Origin: Ruminococcaceae bacterium BL-6
GTDB lineage: Bacteria; Bacillota; Clostridia; Oscillospirales; Acutalibacteraceae
Reading direction: 5' to 3'
Assembly (NCBI GenBank): GCA_902810075.1
Contig: LR778135.1
Location: 3,224,001-3,288,000, forward strand
DNA length: 64,000 nt
The notes beneath the pieces are model-generated. The model had not been told where the DNA came from, did not search any database, and saw only the letters and a list, made by a program, of their open reading frames with translations. Made by a program: the position numbers and the translations under genes. Positions 1 through 7,587 of the stretch are shown here, one piece after another. Position 1 is the stretch's first letter; every line of letters starts with the position of its first letter.

Positions 1-1
1 G

Positions 2-910
2 GAGGACCTGCCGCAGGTCGTTTCCGGCCTTCTGCACGGAAAAACCACCGGAACGCCGCTTTGCGCGCTGATCCGGAACAAGGACACCCACTCTTCCGAC
101 TACGATAAGATCAAAAGCCTGCCGCGTCCCGGGCACGCCGATTACACCGGCTTCGTCCGCTACGGCGTGAGCGCGGACCCGCGGGGCGGCGGCCATTTTT
201 CCGGCCGGCTGACGGCCCCCCTCACGTTTGCCGGGGCCGTGTGCCGCCAGATCCTGTCGGCGCGCGGGATCGAGATCGGCGCGCATATCGCGTCGGTCGC
301 GGATGTGGAGGATGAGCGGTTCCGCCCGGAGGAGGTCCCGAAGGAGCTGCTCCTCCGGCTGTCCCGCGACCCGTTCGCGCTGATCGACCGGGAAAAGGAA
401 GGGCCGATGCTGGAAAAGATCGAAGCGGCGCGCCTTGCGCGGGACAGCGTCGGCGGGACCGTGGAATGCGCCGCCGCCGGCGTCCCCGCCGGGCTCGGCT
501 CCCCGATGTTCTACGGGGTGGAAAACGTGCTGTCCTCCATCCTGTTCGGCATCCCCGCCGTAAAGGGCGTGGAATTCGGCAACGGATTCGGCGCGTCCGC
601 GCGGAAGGGCAGCGAGAACAACGACGCATTCCGCATGGAGGACGGGCGGGTAAAAACCGCGACGAACCGCTGCGGCGGGATCCTGGGCGGGATCACCACC
701 GGCATGCCCATCCTGCTGCGCGCGGCGTTCAAGCCGACCCCGTCCATCTCGCAGGAGCAGGACACCGTGAACCTGGAATCCATGGAAAACGCAAAGCTCA
801 TCATTCAGGGAAGGCACGACCCGTGCATCGTGCCGCGGGCGGTGCCCGTCGTGGAAGCCGCCGTCGCGGTCGGCCTCCTGAACCTGATGGCGGAAAGAGG
901 GAAACTATGA
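2..910 (+). CDS. aroC: Chorismate synthase, 5'-truncated by the window edge
   Basis: Chorismate synthase converts 5-enolpyruvylshikimate-3-phosphate to chorismate, the last step of the shikimate pathway, using reduced FMN. The reading frame is open from base 2, so the true start lies outside the window; 302 residues are visible. Family signatures are clear: HGKTTGTPL, then RPGHADYTG with its conserved His, then the RGGGHFSGR loop, and near the end the RCGGILGGITTG segment and RHDPCIVPRAVPV. The frame runs through without a break to TGA at 908. The stop overlaps the ATG of pheA (ATGA), so the two genes are almost certainly cotranscribed and translationally coupled, which fits because PheA uses the AroC product. 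Confidence 0.97.
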   Translation, partial: EDLPQVVSGLLHGKTTGTPLCALIRNKDTHSSDYDKIKSLPRPGHADYTGFVRYGVSADPRGGGHFSGRLTAPLTFAGAVCRQILSARGIEIGAHIASVADVEDERFRPEEVPKELLLRLSRDPFALIDREKEGPMLEKIEAARLARDSVGGTVECAAAGVPAGLGSPMFYGVENVLSSILFGIPAVKGVEFGNGFGASARKGSENNDAFRMEDGRVKTATNRCGGILGGITTGMPILLRAAFKPTPSISQEQDTVNLESMENAKLIIQGRHDPCIVPRAVPVVEAAVAVGLLNLMAERGKL

Positions 911-2028
911 CGCTGGAAGAGATCCGTGCCCGCATCGACGGGATCGACCGGCAGCTTCTGCCGCTTCTGACCGAGCGGATGGACTGCTCGCGGCAGGTGG
1001 CCGAGGTCAAGCGGGGGACTGGGGAATCCGTCTTTCATCCGGAACGGGAGCGGGAAATCCTGAAATGGGCCGAGGCGGGCGCCGGGGAGTACGCGGACGA
1101 AACGCGCCTTGTGTTTGCTTCCCTGCTCGACGCGAGCCGCGCGGTCCAGCACCGCATGCTCGGCAGCGGAAAAGAGATCCGAGACCTTGTGAAGTCCGCG
1201 CCGCGCAGTCTCCCCCACGGCGACCGCATCGCCTGCCAGGGCGCAAGCGGGGCTTATTCCCATCAGGCCGCCCTGCGCCTTTTCCCGGGCTGCCGGCCCG
1301 ATTTTCACAAGAGCTTCGGCGGGGTGTTCCGCGCGCTGGAAACCGGCGCCGCCGATTTCGGCCTTCTGCCGGTTGAAAATTCGTTCGCCGGCTCCGTCAG
1401 CGAGGTTTACGACCTGATCCTGAAATACCGCTACTTCATCGTGGCGGCGACGACGGTCCGGGTCCGCCACTGCCTGGCCGTGCCCCGCGGCGCGGATTTT
1501 GCACAGGTGAAGGAAATTTATTCCCACCCGCAGGCGCTGGCCCAGTGCTCCGAATTCATTTCCGGCCGCGGATTCCGCGCCGTTTCGTACAGCAACACGG
1601 CCGCGGCGGCGGAAATGGCCGCGGAAAAGGGCGGGGACCTGGCGGTGATCTGTTCCGAGCAGGCCGCGGAGCATTTCGGCCTTCAGATCCTTTCCCGCGA
1701 CATCCAGAACTCCCGCAACAACCGCACCCGGTTTGTGGCCATCTGCAGAGAGCCCGCCATCCCGGAGGACGCGCAGAAAATCAGCCTGTGCTTCTCCCTG
1801 CCGCACACCACCGGCTCGCTTTGCGGCGTGCTGTCGCGCTTCGCCGCGGGCGGCCTGAACCTGACAAAAATCGAATCCCGCCCGATCGCGGACAAAAATT
1901 TTGAGTACGACTTTTATCTGGATTTCACCGGGAACCTGCGCGAGCCGCGGACGCTGGCCCTGATCGCGGCCCTGCACGACGAGCTTCCGCGCTTTTCGTT
2001 TCTGGGAAATTACCGTGAGCTGGAATAA
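907..2028 (+). CDS. pheA: Bifunctional chorismate mutase / prephenate dehydratase (P-protein)
   Basis: This 373-residue protein makes phenylpyruvate from chorismate in two steps. An AroQ-type chorismate mutase domain occupies about residues 1-90 (RIDGIDRQLLPLL, then the HPEREREIL helix). A prephenate dehydratase domain spans about 105-285, with GASGAYSHQAA, the LPVENS segment and the catalytic-type NRTRF motif. A C-terminal ACT domain carries the ESRP phenylalanine-binding signature, so feedback inhibition by phenylalanine is expected from the family. The start is the ATG at 907, which overlaps the aroC stop; an open frame extends further upstream but only as a shadow of aroC. A strong terminator follows. 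Confidence 0.96.
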   Translation: MTLEEIRARIDGIDRQLLPLLTERMDCSRQVAEVKRGTGESVFHPEREREILKWAEAGAGEYADETRLVFASLLDASRAVQHRMLGSGKEIRDLVKSAPRSLPHGDRIACQGASGAYSHQAALRLFPGCRPDFHKSFGGVFRALETGAADFGLLPVENSFAGSVSEVYDLILKYRYFIVAATTVRVRHCLAVPRGADFAQVKEIYSHPQALAQCSEFISGRGFRAVSYSNTAAAAEMAAEKGGDLAVICSEQAAEHFGLQILSRDIQNSRNNRTRFVAICREPAIPEDAQKISLCFSLPHTTGSLCGVLSRFAAGGLNLTKIESRPIADKNFEYDFYLDFTGNLREPRTLALIAALHDELPRFSFLGNYRELE

Positions 2029-2048
2029 CGGCCATGCCGGCTGCCCGC

Positions 2049-2091
2049 AAAAAGGCGGCGGTGCGCAGAATCTGCGCACCGCCGCCTTTTT
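2049..2091. terminator. Bidirectional intrinsic terminator between pheA and the convergent chemoreceptor gene
   Basis: A near-perfect stem of about 20 bp (AAAAAGGCGGCGGTGCGCAG pairs with its complement) is flanked by A and T runs, so it can end transcription from both sides. It sits between the pheA stop and the stop of the minus-strand chemoreceptor gene. Confidence 0.9.
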
Positions 2092-2106
2092 ATAAGAAAA
2101 ATTGTA

Positions 2107-4230
2107 TTACGCCGTTTCCGCAACGACGGGAAGTTCTTCCGTTTTTTGTTCCTCCACCCTGAATTTCGTGACCTGCGAATGGAGCAGGTTCGCGAGCGTG
2201 TTCAGTTCCTCGCTGGAAGCGGAGCTTTCCTCAGCGGTCGCCGCGGTCGTCTGAACCACGGAGGACACCTGCTCCAGCCCGGCCGTCACCTCGCTGATGG
2301 CGGAATCCTGCTCCGAAGTCGCCCGCTCGATTTTCTGGATGATCTCGCTGACCAGCCGGGACTTCTCCGCCACATCCTTCAGGATTCCGGCGGTATCCTG
2401 GCTGACGCGCTCGCCCTCTTTCACCGTATCGACAGAGCGGACGATCAGCCCCTCGGTCTGTTTGGCCGCCTCTGCGGATTTCCCCGCCAAAGTGCGCACC
2501 TGTTCCGCCACGACGGAGAAGCCGCGGCCGGCGCCGCCTGCCCGTGCCGCCTCGATCGCGGCGTTCAGGGCCAGAATATTCGTCTGGAACGCGATGTCCT
2601 CGATCACCTTTGTAATATTGCCGATCTTCTGGGAAGCTTCGCTGATGTCGCTCATCGCCGCGGTCAGGTTCGACATGAAGCGGTTCCCCTTGTCCACGCT
2701 GTCGCCGGTCTGTTTCACATAATCGGCCGCCTGATGCACGTTTTCGGTATTCTCGTGCGCCTCTTCGGAAATTTTGGTGATCGAGGCCGAAAGCTGCTCG
2801 ACCGTGGCCGCCTGCTCCGTGGCGCCCGTCGCCAGAGACTGCGCGGCGTTGGAAACCTCGGAAGCCCCGGTTTTCACCTGCCCGGAGGCCTGGCTGATCT
2901 GCCGGATCGTCTCCGTCAGGGAAAGGCGGATCCTCTCCATGGAGTCCTTCAGCTTGGAAAATTTTCCTTCATACTGAAGCTTCAGCCGGAAATCCAGATC
3001 GTTTTCCGAAATCCGGTTCAGCACGCCGGACATCTCGTCGATATATTCTACATACTGACGCAGCCTCGCCGTGATGTCCCGCATGGAACGGAGGGCTTCG
3101 CCGATTTCGTTGTTCCCGGCGTCCGCGCCGATCTCCACCTCCAGATCGCCCGAAGCGACGCGGCGCATCACGCCGGACAACCGCTCCAGCGGCCGGACGA
3201 TGCCGCGGCGGGTATAAAAGAGCACGACGAGGATCAGCAGCACGGTGAACAGGCCGCCCAGCAGGAACAGGTTTCGCCTGAGCGCGTTCGCCTCAGCGAA
3301 AAGCTGTGATTCCGGGCTTGCGATCACAAGTTTCCAACCGCATTCCGGCACGCTGGCATACCACGCCCGGTATCCCTGCCCGTTCTGCTCGAATCCGGCC
3401 GAACCGCTCGTGCCCGCAAGGGCTGTTTTCCCCAGAGAAGCAAGCGAAGCGTTTTCCTCTTTTGCGACATTGGATTTCAGCAGCTTGGAAGAATCTTCAT
3501 CCGCGATATAGGTGCCGCTCCGGTCGACCAGAAATACCTTGTCGCCCGAATTGGCCTTCAGACCTATCACCATTTTCTGCAGCTCGCTCAGGTCGATGTC
3601 GGCGGTCGCGACGCCCATCAGCTTTCCCCCGTCACCGTAGAACGGCGACGAGGACGTCACCATCGCCACCTTTGCAAAATCGTCGTAATAAGGGGCGCTC
3701 CACACCGTTTTTCCCTTGCTGCTTTCGGCGTTTTTATACCAGTCCTGATCCCGGTAGGAAACGCCTTCCCCCAGGGAATAGTTATCCTTGAACGTGACCT
3801 TGCCGTTCTCCCGCATGCAGTAATAGGACAGGGACTGTTCCGACGCGCTGTGCGCGTAAGGCTCGAACCAGATTCCCCCGCCGAACGTTTCGCCGTTCGT
3901 CGCAACGATGGACGGCAGGAACTTTCGGTATTCCGATAAGGTCATCACCTTTGCGCCGGCCTCGGTGGTTTTGGCGAGCGCCTCGGAGACTTTTCCGCTG
4001 TTGGTCAGGGATTTCTCGATTTTCTCCACGCCGGTGGAAAGATTCAGCTCCATCTCCCGGCTGATCCGGTTCTGGATGATGCTGCTCGCCGCGTTGTACC
4101 CCAAAAGCGACAGCACAATCATGGAAATGAAAATGGCCGGCACCAGCACCAGCAGCAATTCCTTCTGAATGGAACGAGTTTTGCCTCCATGGCTTTTGTC
4201 GGCCCTTCCTTTGGCCCCGATCTGCTTCAT
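2107..4230 (-). CDS. Methyl-accepting chemotaxis protein with a double-Cache-type sensor
   Basis: A 707-residue transmembrane chemoreceptor. The first membrane helix is at about residues 25-48. An extracellular domain of about 250 residues follows, with the [19 protein letters not shown] pattern typical of dCache ligand domains. A second membrane helix at about 320-345 leads into a HAMP domain ([21 protein letters not shown]) and a further HAMP-like linker ([10 protein letters not shown]). The cytoplasmic signalling hairpin has the conserved tip [17 protein letters not shown]. The ligand cannot be read from sequence. A good Shine-Dalgarno (AAGGGAG, 5 nt spacing) precedes the ATG at 4230. Immediately upstream lies the putative invertible segment at 4285-5130. 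No convincing promoter for this gene is visible between its start and that segment, so expression may depend on the segment's orientation. Confidence 0.95.
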   Translation of the reverse strand: MKQIGAKGRADKSHGGKTRSIQKELLLVLVPAIFISMIVLSLLGYNAASSIIQNRISREMELNLSTGVEKIEKSLTNSGKVSEALAKTTEAGAKVMTLSEYRKFLPSIVATNGETFGGGIWFEPYAHSASEQSLSYYCMRENGKVTFKDNYSLGEGVSYRDQDWYKNAESSKGKTVWSAPYYDDFAKVAMVTSSSPFYGDGGKLMGVATADIDLSELQKMVIGLKANSGDKVFLVDRSGTYIADEDSSKLLKSNVAKEENASLASLGKTALAGTSGSAGFEQNGQGYRAWYASVPECGWKLVIASPESQLFAEANALRRNLFLLGGLFTVLLILVVLFYTRRGIVRPLERLSGVMRRVASGDLEVEIGADAGNNEIGEALRSMRDITARLRQYVEYIDEMSGVLNRISENDLDFRLKLQYEGKFSKLKDSMERIRLSLTETIRQISQASGQVKTGASEVSNAAQSLATGATEQAATVEQLSASITKISEEAHENTENVHQAADYVKQTGDSVDKGNRFMSNLTAAMSDISEASQKIGNITKVIEDIAFQTNILALNAAIEAARAGGAGRGFSVVAEQVRTLAGKSAEAAKQTEGLIVRSVDTVKEGERVSQDTAGILKDVAEKSRLVSEIIQKIERATSEQDSAISEVTAGLEQVSSVVQTTAATAEESSASSEELNTLANLLHSQVTKFRVEEQKTEELPVVAETA

Positions 4231-4284
4231 TCTGACTCCCTTTCCTTTCTGAATTCACGTTTTTTCTGCAATAAAGAAACATTT

Positions 4285-4304
4285 CTACGATTTTGTTGCA
4301 TTTC
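4285..4304 (-). repeat. Left inverted repeat of the invertible segment
   Basis: Read on the minus strand it is GAAATGCAACAAAATCGTAG, identical to the plus-strand sequence at 5111-5130. Outside the repeat, both sides continue with a three-base mismatch and then a shared TGTTTC (left copy 4276-4281 on the minus strand, right copy 5134-5139), so the recombination site may be about 29 bp. Confidence 0.9.
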
Positions 4305-4396
4305 AAATCTTTAAAAGCTCCCATTTTGATTGGGATGCTTTAAAATTGAAGTTGCTTTTAAAAATAAAATGCATTTTTAAAAGAATCATTTTAGTC

Positions 4397-4405
4397 TGAT
4401 AGAAT
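4397..4405 (+). promoter_or_regulatory. Extended -10 promoter candidate for the recombinase
   Basis: TGaTAGAAT gives an extended -10 element with 5 of 6 matches to TATAAT, about 30 bases before the recombinase start codon. No good -35 box is visible. It lies inside the inverted repeats, so the recombinase would keep its own promoter in either orientation. Confidence 0.5.
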
Positions 4406-4434
4406 CAAAAAGTTTCATTGAAGGAGTGCTGAAA

Positions 4435-4995
4435 ATGACGGTAGAGCCAATCAGGGACAAATCAAAAATCAAACAGCTTTATTTTTATCTGAACGGAATT
4501 CACCCTAAATACGGACTGATTTTTAAATTCGGGATCAATACGGGCTTGCGGATCGGGGACATCATCCCGCTGAAGGTGCGGGACATTTATAACGAGCACG
4601 GCCAGTTCCGGGAACACCTTACGCTTCTGGAGCAGAAAACGTCAAAGGAAAAACGGATCAAGCTGAACGAAATGCTGCGCAAGTGTATTGCCGCTTATGT
4701 CAGGCAGGAGCGCCTGGGCCGGGAGGATTATTTGTTTTACAGCCAAAAGGGCGGCCATGTGGGCAGAGTGCAGGTTTACAAGGTGATGAAACAGGCTTCG
4801 GCCGCTCTCGGAATCGAAAATATCGGCACGCACAGCCTGAGAAAAACATGGGGCTACTGGACTTATAAGATCTCGAAATACAACATCGGCCTGATTATGG
4901 ATACCTTCAACCATAGCTCCCCCAGCATTACGCTCCGCTACATCGGCATCAATCAGGACCAGAAAGACGAGCTTTATTCCATCGTTCAGCTTTAA
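4435..4995 (+). CDS. Small tyrosine recombinase (FimB/FimE-like size), predicted DNA invertase
   Basis: This 186-residue protein consists of little more than the catalytic domain of a tyrosine recombinase and lacks the usual N-terminal core-binding domain of phage integrases. The catalytic residues are all present: Arg39 (TGLRIGD), Lys68 (EQKTSK), His133-Ser-Leu-Arg136 (THSLRKT), His160 (FNHSSPS) and the nucleophile Tyr169 (LRYIG). Its length and architecture match recombinases that invert promoters, such as FimB and FimE, though sequence-level membership was not tested. The ATG at 4435 is chosen because AAGGAG lies 8 nt upstream; a GTG at 4426 overlaps that ribosome binding site. It is the only gene inside the 20-bp inverted repeats, so those repeats are its likely substrate. 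An orphan integrase remnant is the main alternative. Confidence 0.9.
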   Translation: MTVEPIRDKSKIKQLYFYLNGIHPKYGLIFKFGINTGLRIGDIIPLKVRDIYNEHGQFREHLTLLEQKTSKEKRIKLNEMLRKCIAAYVRQERLGREDYLFYSQKGGHVGRVQVYKVMKQASAALGIENIGTHSLRKTWGYWTYKISKYNIGLIMDTFNHSSPSITLRYIGINQDQKDELYSIVQL

Positions 4996-5026
4996 AAAAG
5001 TGTTTTCCCACAAAATGGAAATTAAA

Positions 5027-5055
5027 TTGACAATGATCTGGCAACTCATTATAAT
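5027..5055 (+). promoter_or_regulatory. Perfect-consensus sigma-A promoter pointing out of the invertible segment
   Basis: TTGACA and TATAAT are separated by exactly 17 bp, a 12 of 12 match to consensus. The promoter lies 55 bp inside the right inverted repeat and points right. As oriented here, transcription from about 5062 crosses the repeat and meets the terminator at 5177-5221, so the RNA would be only about 160 nt with no gene. After inversion the start point would map near 4353 on the minus strand, with the chemoreceptor start codon about 123 nt downstream. Confidence 0.85.
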
Positions 5056-5110
5056 GAAGTCGAATCATGCAAAATTAGTAAATCGTTGGCGAAAAAAGTA
5101 GTAATCGGTC

Positions 5111-5130
5111 GAAATGCAACAAAATCGTAG
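5111..5130 (+). repeat. Right inverted repeat of the invertible segment
   Basis: GAAATGCAACAAAATCGTAG, exactly the reverse complement of 4285-4304. It lies between the outward promoter and the csoR terminator. Confidence 0.9.
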
Positions 5131-5176
5131 GTTTGTTTCCTCTTTCGAAAAAATTTCCAGTCATTTCCATTCTTAC

Positions 5177-5221
5177 AAAAAGCAGCCGTGCGGCATCTTT
5201 TTACCGCACGGCTGCTTTTTT
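5177..5221. terminator. Intrinsic terminator after csoR, also facing the outward promoter
   Basis: A 15-bp GC-rich stem (AGCAGCCGTGCGG with its complement) is flanked by A and T runs, so it works in both directions. On the minus strand it ends the csoR transcript; on the plus strand it would stop RNA from the promoter at 5027-5055. Confidence 0.9.
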
Positions 5222-5230
5222 AAGGTTCCT

Positions 5231-5512
5231 TCATATCATTTTCGTATATTGGCTGAGCGCCCGCTTCAGGCTTTCCACCTGGGCGTCTCCCCTGCCCTCC
5301 CGCATCGCGTCGAGCACGCAGTGCTCCAGATGATCCTCCAGCACAATCTGGCTGATCTTCTGCAGGGCCGCCTTCGCCGAGTTCAGCTGAATGATGATCT
5401 CGTCGCACGGCTTGTCCTCCCGGAGCATCCGGCTGATGCCGCCGAGCTGGCCCTCCACCCTGCTGATCCGCCGGCAAAGGTTTTCCACGTCGTGGTGCTG
5501 ATGAGCGGCCAT
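5231..5512 (-). CDS. csoR: CsoR/RcnR-family metal-sensing repressor
   Basis: A 93-residue all-helical repressor of the CsoR family (DUF156). Such proteins release DNA when they bind Cu(I) or another metal or ligand. The DNA-contact helix NLCRRISRVEGQLGGI is typical. The Cys-His-Cys metal triad is present: Cys in DKPCDEI, and His and Cys in DHLEHC. That pattern is the Cu(I) one, but related sensors exist for other ligands. The ATG at 5512 is chosen because AGGGA lies about 12 nt upstream and this start does not overlap the ATPase gene; an alternative ATG at 5545 would overlap its end. It follows the ATPase gene in one operon, and a dyad at the ATPase promoter is a plausible operator. Confidence 0.9.
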   Translation of the reverse strand: MAAHQHHDVENLCRRISRVEGQLGGISRMLREDKPCDEIIIQLNSAKAALQKISQIVLEDHLEHCVLDAMREGRGDAQVESLKRALSQYTKMI

Positions 5513-5516
5513 AATC

Positions 5517-7400
5517 CTATCCCTTCCCCCGTTTTCTTTCATCATACCCCGTCTTGTCCCGGTAAGTCAACAGCAAAGCCGAATTTACCACCACAAATAC
5601 CGAGCCGCAGTTATGTACCAGCGCGGCGGTCACCGGGTTGAGCAGCCCGAAGCCCGAAAGAAGGATCGCGGCAAAATTCAGCGTCATGGAAAACGCGATG
5701 TTGAACAGGATGCGCTTTTTCGTTTTCCGGCACAGGCGGAACAGGAACGGCAGGCGGCCGAGATCGTCGCTCATCAGCGCGATGTCCGAGGTCTCGACCG
5801 CTAGGTCCGAGCCGATCGCCCCCATGGCGATCCCGAGCCGGGCGGCGGCCAGCGCGGGCGCGTCGTTGACGCCGTCACCGATCATCCCCACCGAGCGCCC
5901 CTCTTCCTGAAGCTCCCGGACCCGCTCCGCCTTGTCCGCGGGCAGGCATGCGGCCCGCACCTCCCCGATTCCGGCCTGCCGCGCGATGGAACGGGCGGTC
6001 TCCGGGCTGTCGCCGGTCATCATGACGATGCGGGAGATCCCGCAGCTTTTCAGCTCCCGCACCACATCCCCCGCGTTTTCGCGCAGGACATCCGCCACGC
6101 CCACGAGCGCGCGGAGGCTTCCATCCACCGAAACGGGCAGAACCGTGACGCCCCGCCCGCGCATCCGGGCGGCCTCTTCCGCCGCGGGGCCTTCCTGCGG
6201 CCCGGAACCCGCCATCTTCTCCCCGATCAGCACACGCCGCCCGAGGACGAGGGCGGAAACCCCCATGCCGGCCCGCGCGTCGAACTCCCGCGGGTCCGGC
6301 GTGTCCGCGCCCCGCCTCCGGCAGTATTCCAGAACCGCCCTGCCGAGGGGATGCTCGCTGAACTTCTCCGCGCCCGCAATCAGGGGCAGCAGCTCTTTTT
6401 CATCCATGTCCCGGTCCAGAAATCGGATTTCGCTCACCTGCGGCTTTCCCTCGGTCAGCGTCCCCGTTTTATCCATGGCGAGCGTATCGAGCGACGCCGC
6501 CGCTTCCACGGCTTCACCGGATTTGATCAGCACCCCGCGCTTCGTGGCGTTCCCGATCGCCGCCATCACAGCCGTCGGCGCGGCCAGAATCAGCGAGCAG
6601 GGGCAGAACACGACGAGGGCCGTCACCGCGCGGGTCATGTTCCGGGTCATCAGCAAAATCAGCGCCGCGCATCCCAGCGCGACGGGCACCAGGATCCTTG
6701 CCCAGCGGTCCGCGAGCCGAACGATCGGCGCTTTCTTCTCCTCTGCTTCCCTGACCAGGCGGACCATTTTCTTCAGCGAGGAATCGTCCCCGGCCCCAAC
6801 GGCTTCCACCTCCACCGCCCCCTGCTGGTTCACGGTTCCCTGATACACCTCGTCTCCCACGCCTTTCGTCACGGGGATGGATTCCCCGGTCATCACCGAC
6901 TGGTCGATCAGCGCGGTTCCGCTCCGGATTTTTCCATCCGCCGGGACCGTCTGCCCCGGGCGCACGAGCAGGATATCCCCGGGTTTTACGTCGTCCGCCG
7001 CGACGATCTTCTCCCCCTCCGGCGTGCGCACACAGGCCGTCTGCGGGGTCAGGCGGATCAGCGCCTGAAGGCTTTTGTGGGATTTCGCGGCCGTCTCATC
7101 CTCCAGCACCTTGCCGAGCTGCATGATAAACGCAACCTCTCCCGCGGCGAAATACTGCCCCAGCAGCAGGGCCGCCGCCAGCGCGATGGCCACCAGAACG
7201 TCCGCCGTCACGTCGAACTCCGTCACCAGCCCGCGCACCGCGCCGAACACGATCGGCGCCCCGCAGAGCAGCACGGCGACCCACGCCGGGGAAAACGGCA
7301 GCCCGGGAAGCCAGTGGAAAAAATCCGCCGCCAGAAAGACTCCCGAAAGGGCCGTCAAACAAAGCGTCCGGAACGATTCATCCGTTTTCAGTCGATTCAT
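5517..7400 (-). CDS. P1B-type heavy-metal translocating ATPase
   Basis: A 627-residue membrane pump that exports (or imports) a transition metal with ATP. It shows paired N-terminal membrane helices, the actuator motif TGES, the transport-site CPC (VFCPCSLI, about residue 265), the phosphorylation motif DKTGTLTEG (about residue 307), the HP motif (EHPLG) and MTGDSPETAR and GDGVNDAPAL. There is no N-terminal heavy-metal-associated domain, so it is shorter than classical CopA or CadA. The last membrane helix reads HNCGSVFVVVNSALLL, unlike the CopA signatures, so Zn/Cd/Co specificity is as likely as copper. GGGAGGAG lies 7 nt before the ATG. Cotranscribed with the downstream CsoR-type sensor. 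Confidence 0.93.
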   Translation of the reverse strand: MNRLKTDESFRTLCLTALSGVFLAADFFHWLPGLPFSPAWVAVLLCGAPIVFGAVRGLVTEFDVTADVLVAIALAAALLLGQYFAAGEVAFIMQLGKVLEDETAAKSHKSLQALIRLTPQTACVRTPEGEKIVAADDVKPGDILLVRPGQTVPADGKIRSGTALIDQSVMTGESIPVTKGVGDEVYQGTVNQQGAVEVEAVGAGDDSSLKKMVRLVREAEEKKAPIVRLADRWARILVPVALGCAALILLMTRNMTRAVTALVVFCPCSLILAAPTAVMAAIGNATKRGVLIKSGEAVEAAASLDTLAMDKTGTLTEGKPQVSEIRFLDRDMDEKELLPLIAGAEKFSEHPLGRAVLEYCRRRGADTPDPREFDARAGMGVSALVLGRRVLIGEKMAGSGPQEGPAAEEAARMRGRGVTVLPVSVDGSLRALVGVADVLRENAGDVVRELKSCGISRIVMMTGDSPETARSIARQAGIGEVRAACLPADKAERVRELQEEGRSVGMIGDGVNDAPALAAARLGIAMGAIGSDLAVETSDIALMSDDLGRLPFLFRLCRKTKKRILFNIAFSMTLNFAAILLSGFGLLNPVTAALVHNCGSVFVVVNSALLLTYRDKTGYDERKRGKG

Positions 7401-7424
7401 GGAAAGGCTCCTCCCTTATATGCG

Positions 7425-7476
7425 ATATGCCCCCATATGGCATATAAAGCGTATCGCTTTTCCCCGCGCCTGTCAA
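7425..7476 (-). promoter_or_regulatory. Promoter and candidate CsoR operator for the metal ATPase operon
   Basis: On the minus strand TTGACA (7471-7476) and TACGCT (7448-7453) are 17 bp apart. Just downstream, at 7425-7445, is the dyad ATATGCC-N7-GGCATAT with a run of five C in the spacer region. CsoR operators are commonly G/C-tract dyads overlapping the promoter, so repression of this operon by the downstream sensor gene is a reasonable inference. Confidence 0.65.
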
Positions 7477-7512
7477 GAAGGATGGAACTTGCCGCAAAAG
7501 GGTGTGGTGTAT

Positions 7513-7561
7513 AAAAGATCAGCCCGGAAAGACGCTGTGGGCGTTCTTCCGGGCTGACCTT
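7513..7561 (-). terminator. Terminator after metH
   Basis: The stem AGCCCGGAA/TTCCGGGCT with a long loop is followed on the minus strand by a short T run. It separates the metH stop from the divergent start region of the metal ATPase operon. Confidence 0.6.
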
Positions 7562-7587
7562 TGTCGAAAAATAAAGGCCGCGGTCCG

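Larger units (their letters stand above)
4285..5130. other. Putative invertible DNA segment (recombinase plus outward promoter) upstream of the chemoreceptor
   Basis: The 846-bp interval is bounded by a perfect 20-bp inverted repeat and contains a single gene, a tyrosine recombinase of FimB/FimE size, plus a consensus promoter near its right edge pointing outward. The left repeat is 54 bp from the start codon of the minus-strand chemoreceptor. The right repeat is followed by the csoR terminator. This is the architecture of a self-inverting promoter switch. Inversion itself is an inference; repeat, recombinase and promoter are read directly. Confidence 0.75.

Noticed and set aside
805..2079. 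Long minus-strand frame of 424 codons opposite pheA
   Set aside because: It is a GC-bias shadow of aroC/pheA, with no family resemblance or start signal. Similar antisense frames over metH, lacZ and others were dropped for the same reason.
4435..4995. Recombinase as a remnant of an integrated prophage
   Set aside because: No phage genes or tRNA attachment site are adjacent, the catalytic set is intact, and perfect inverted rather than direct repeats flank the gene.
5114..5641. Plus-strand frame of 175 codons starting inside the right inverted repeat
   Set aside because: It runs through the csoR terminator and antisense to csoR and the ATPase gene, with no ribosome site. It was considered as a target of the outward promoter, but the terminator lies in between.
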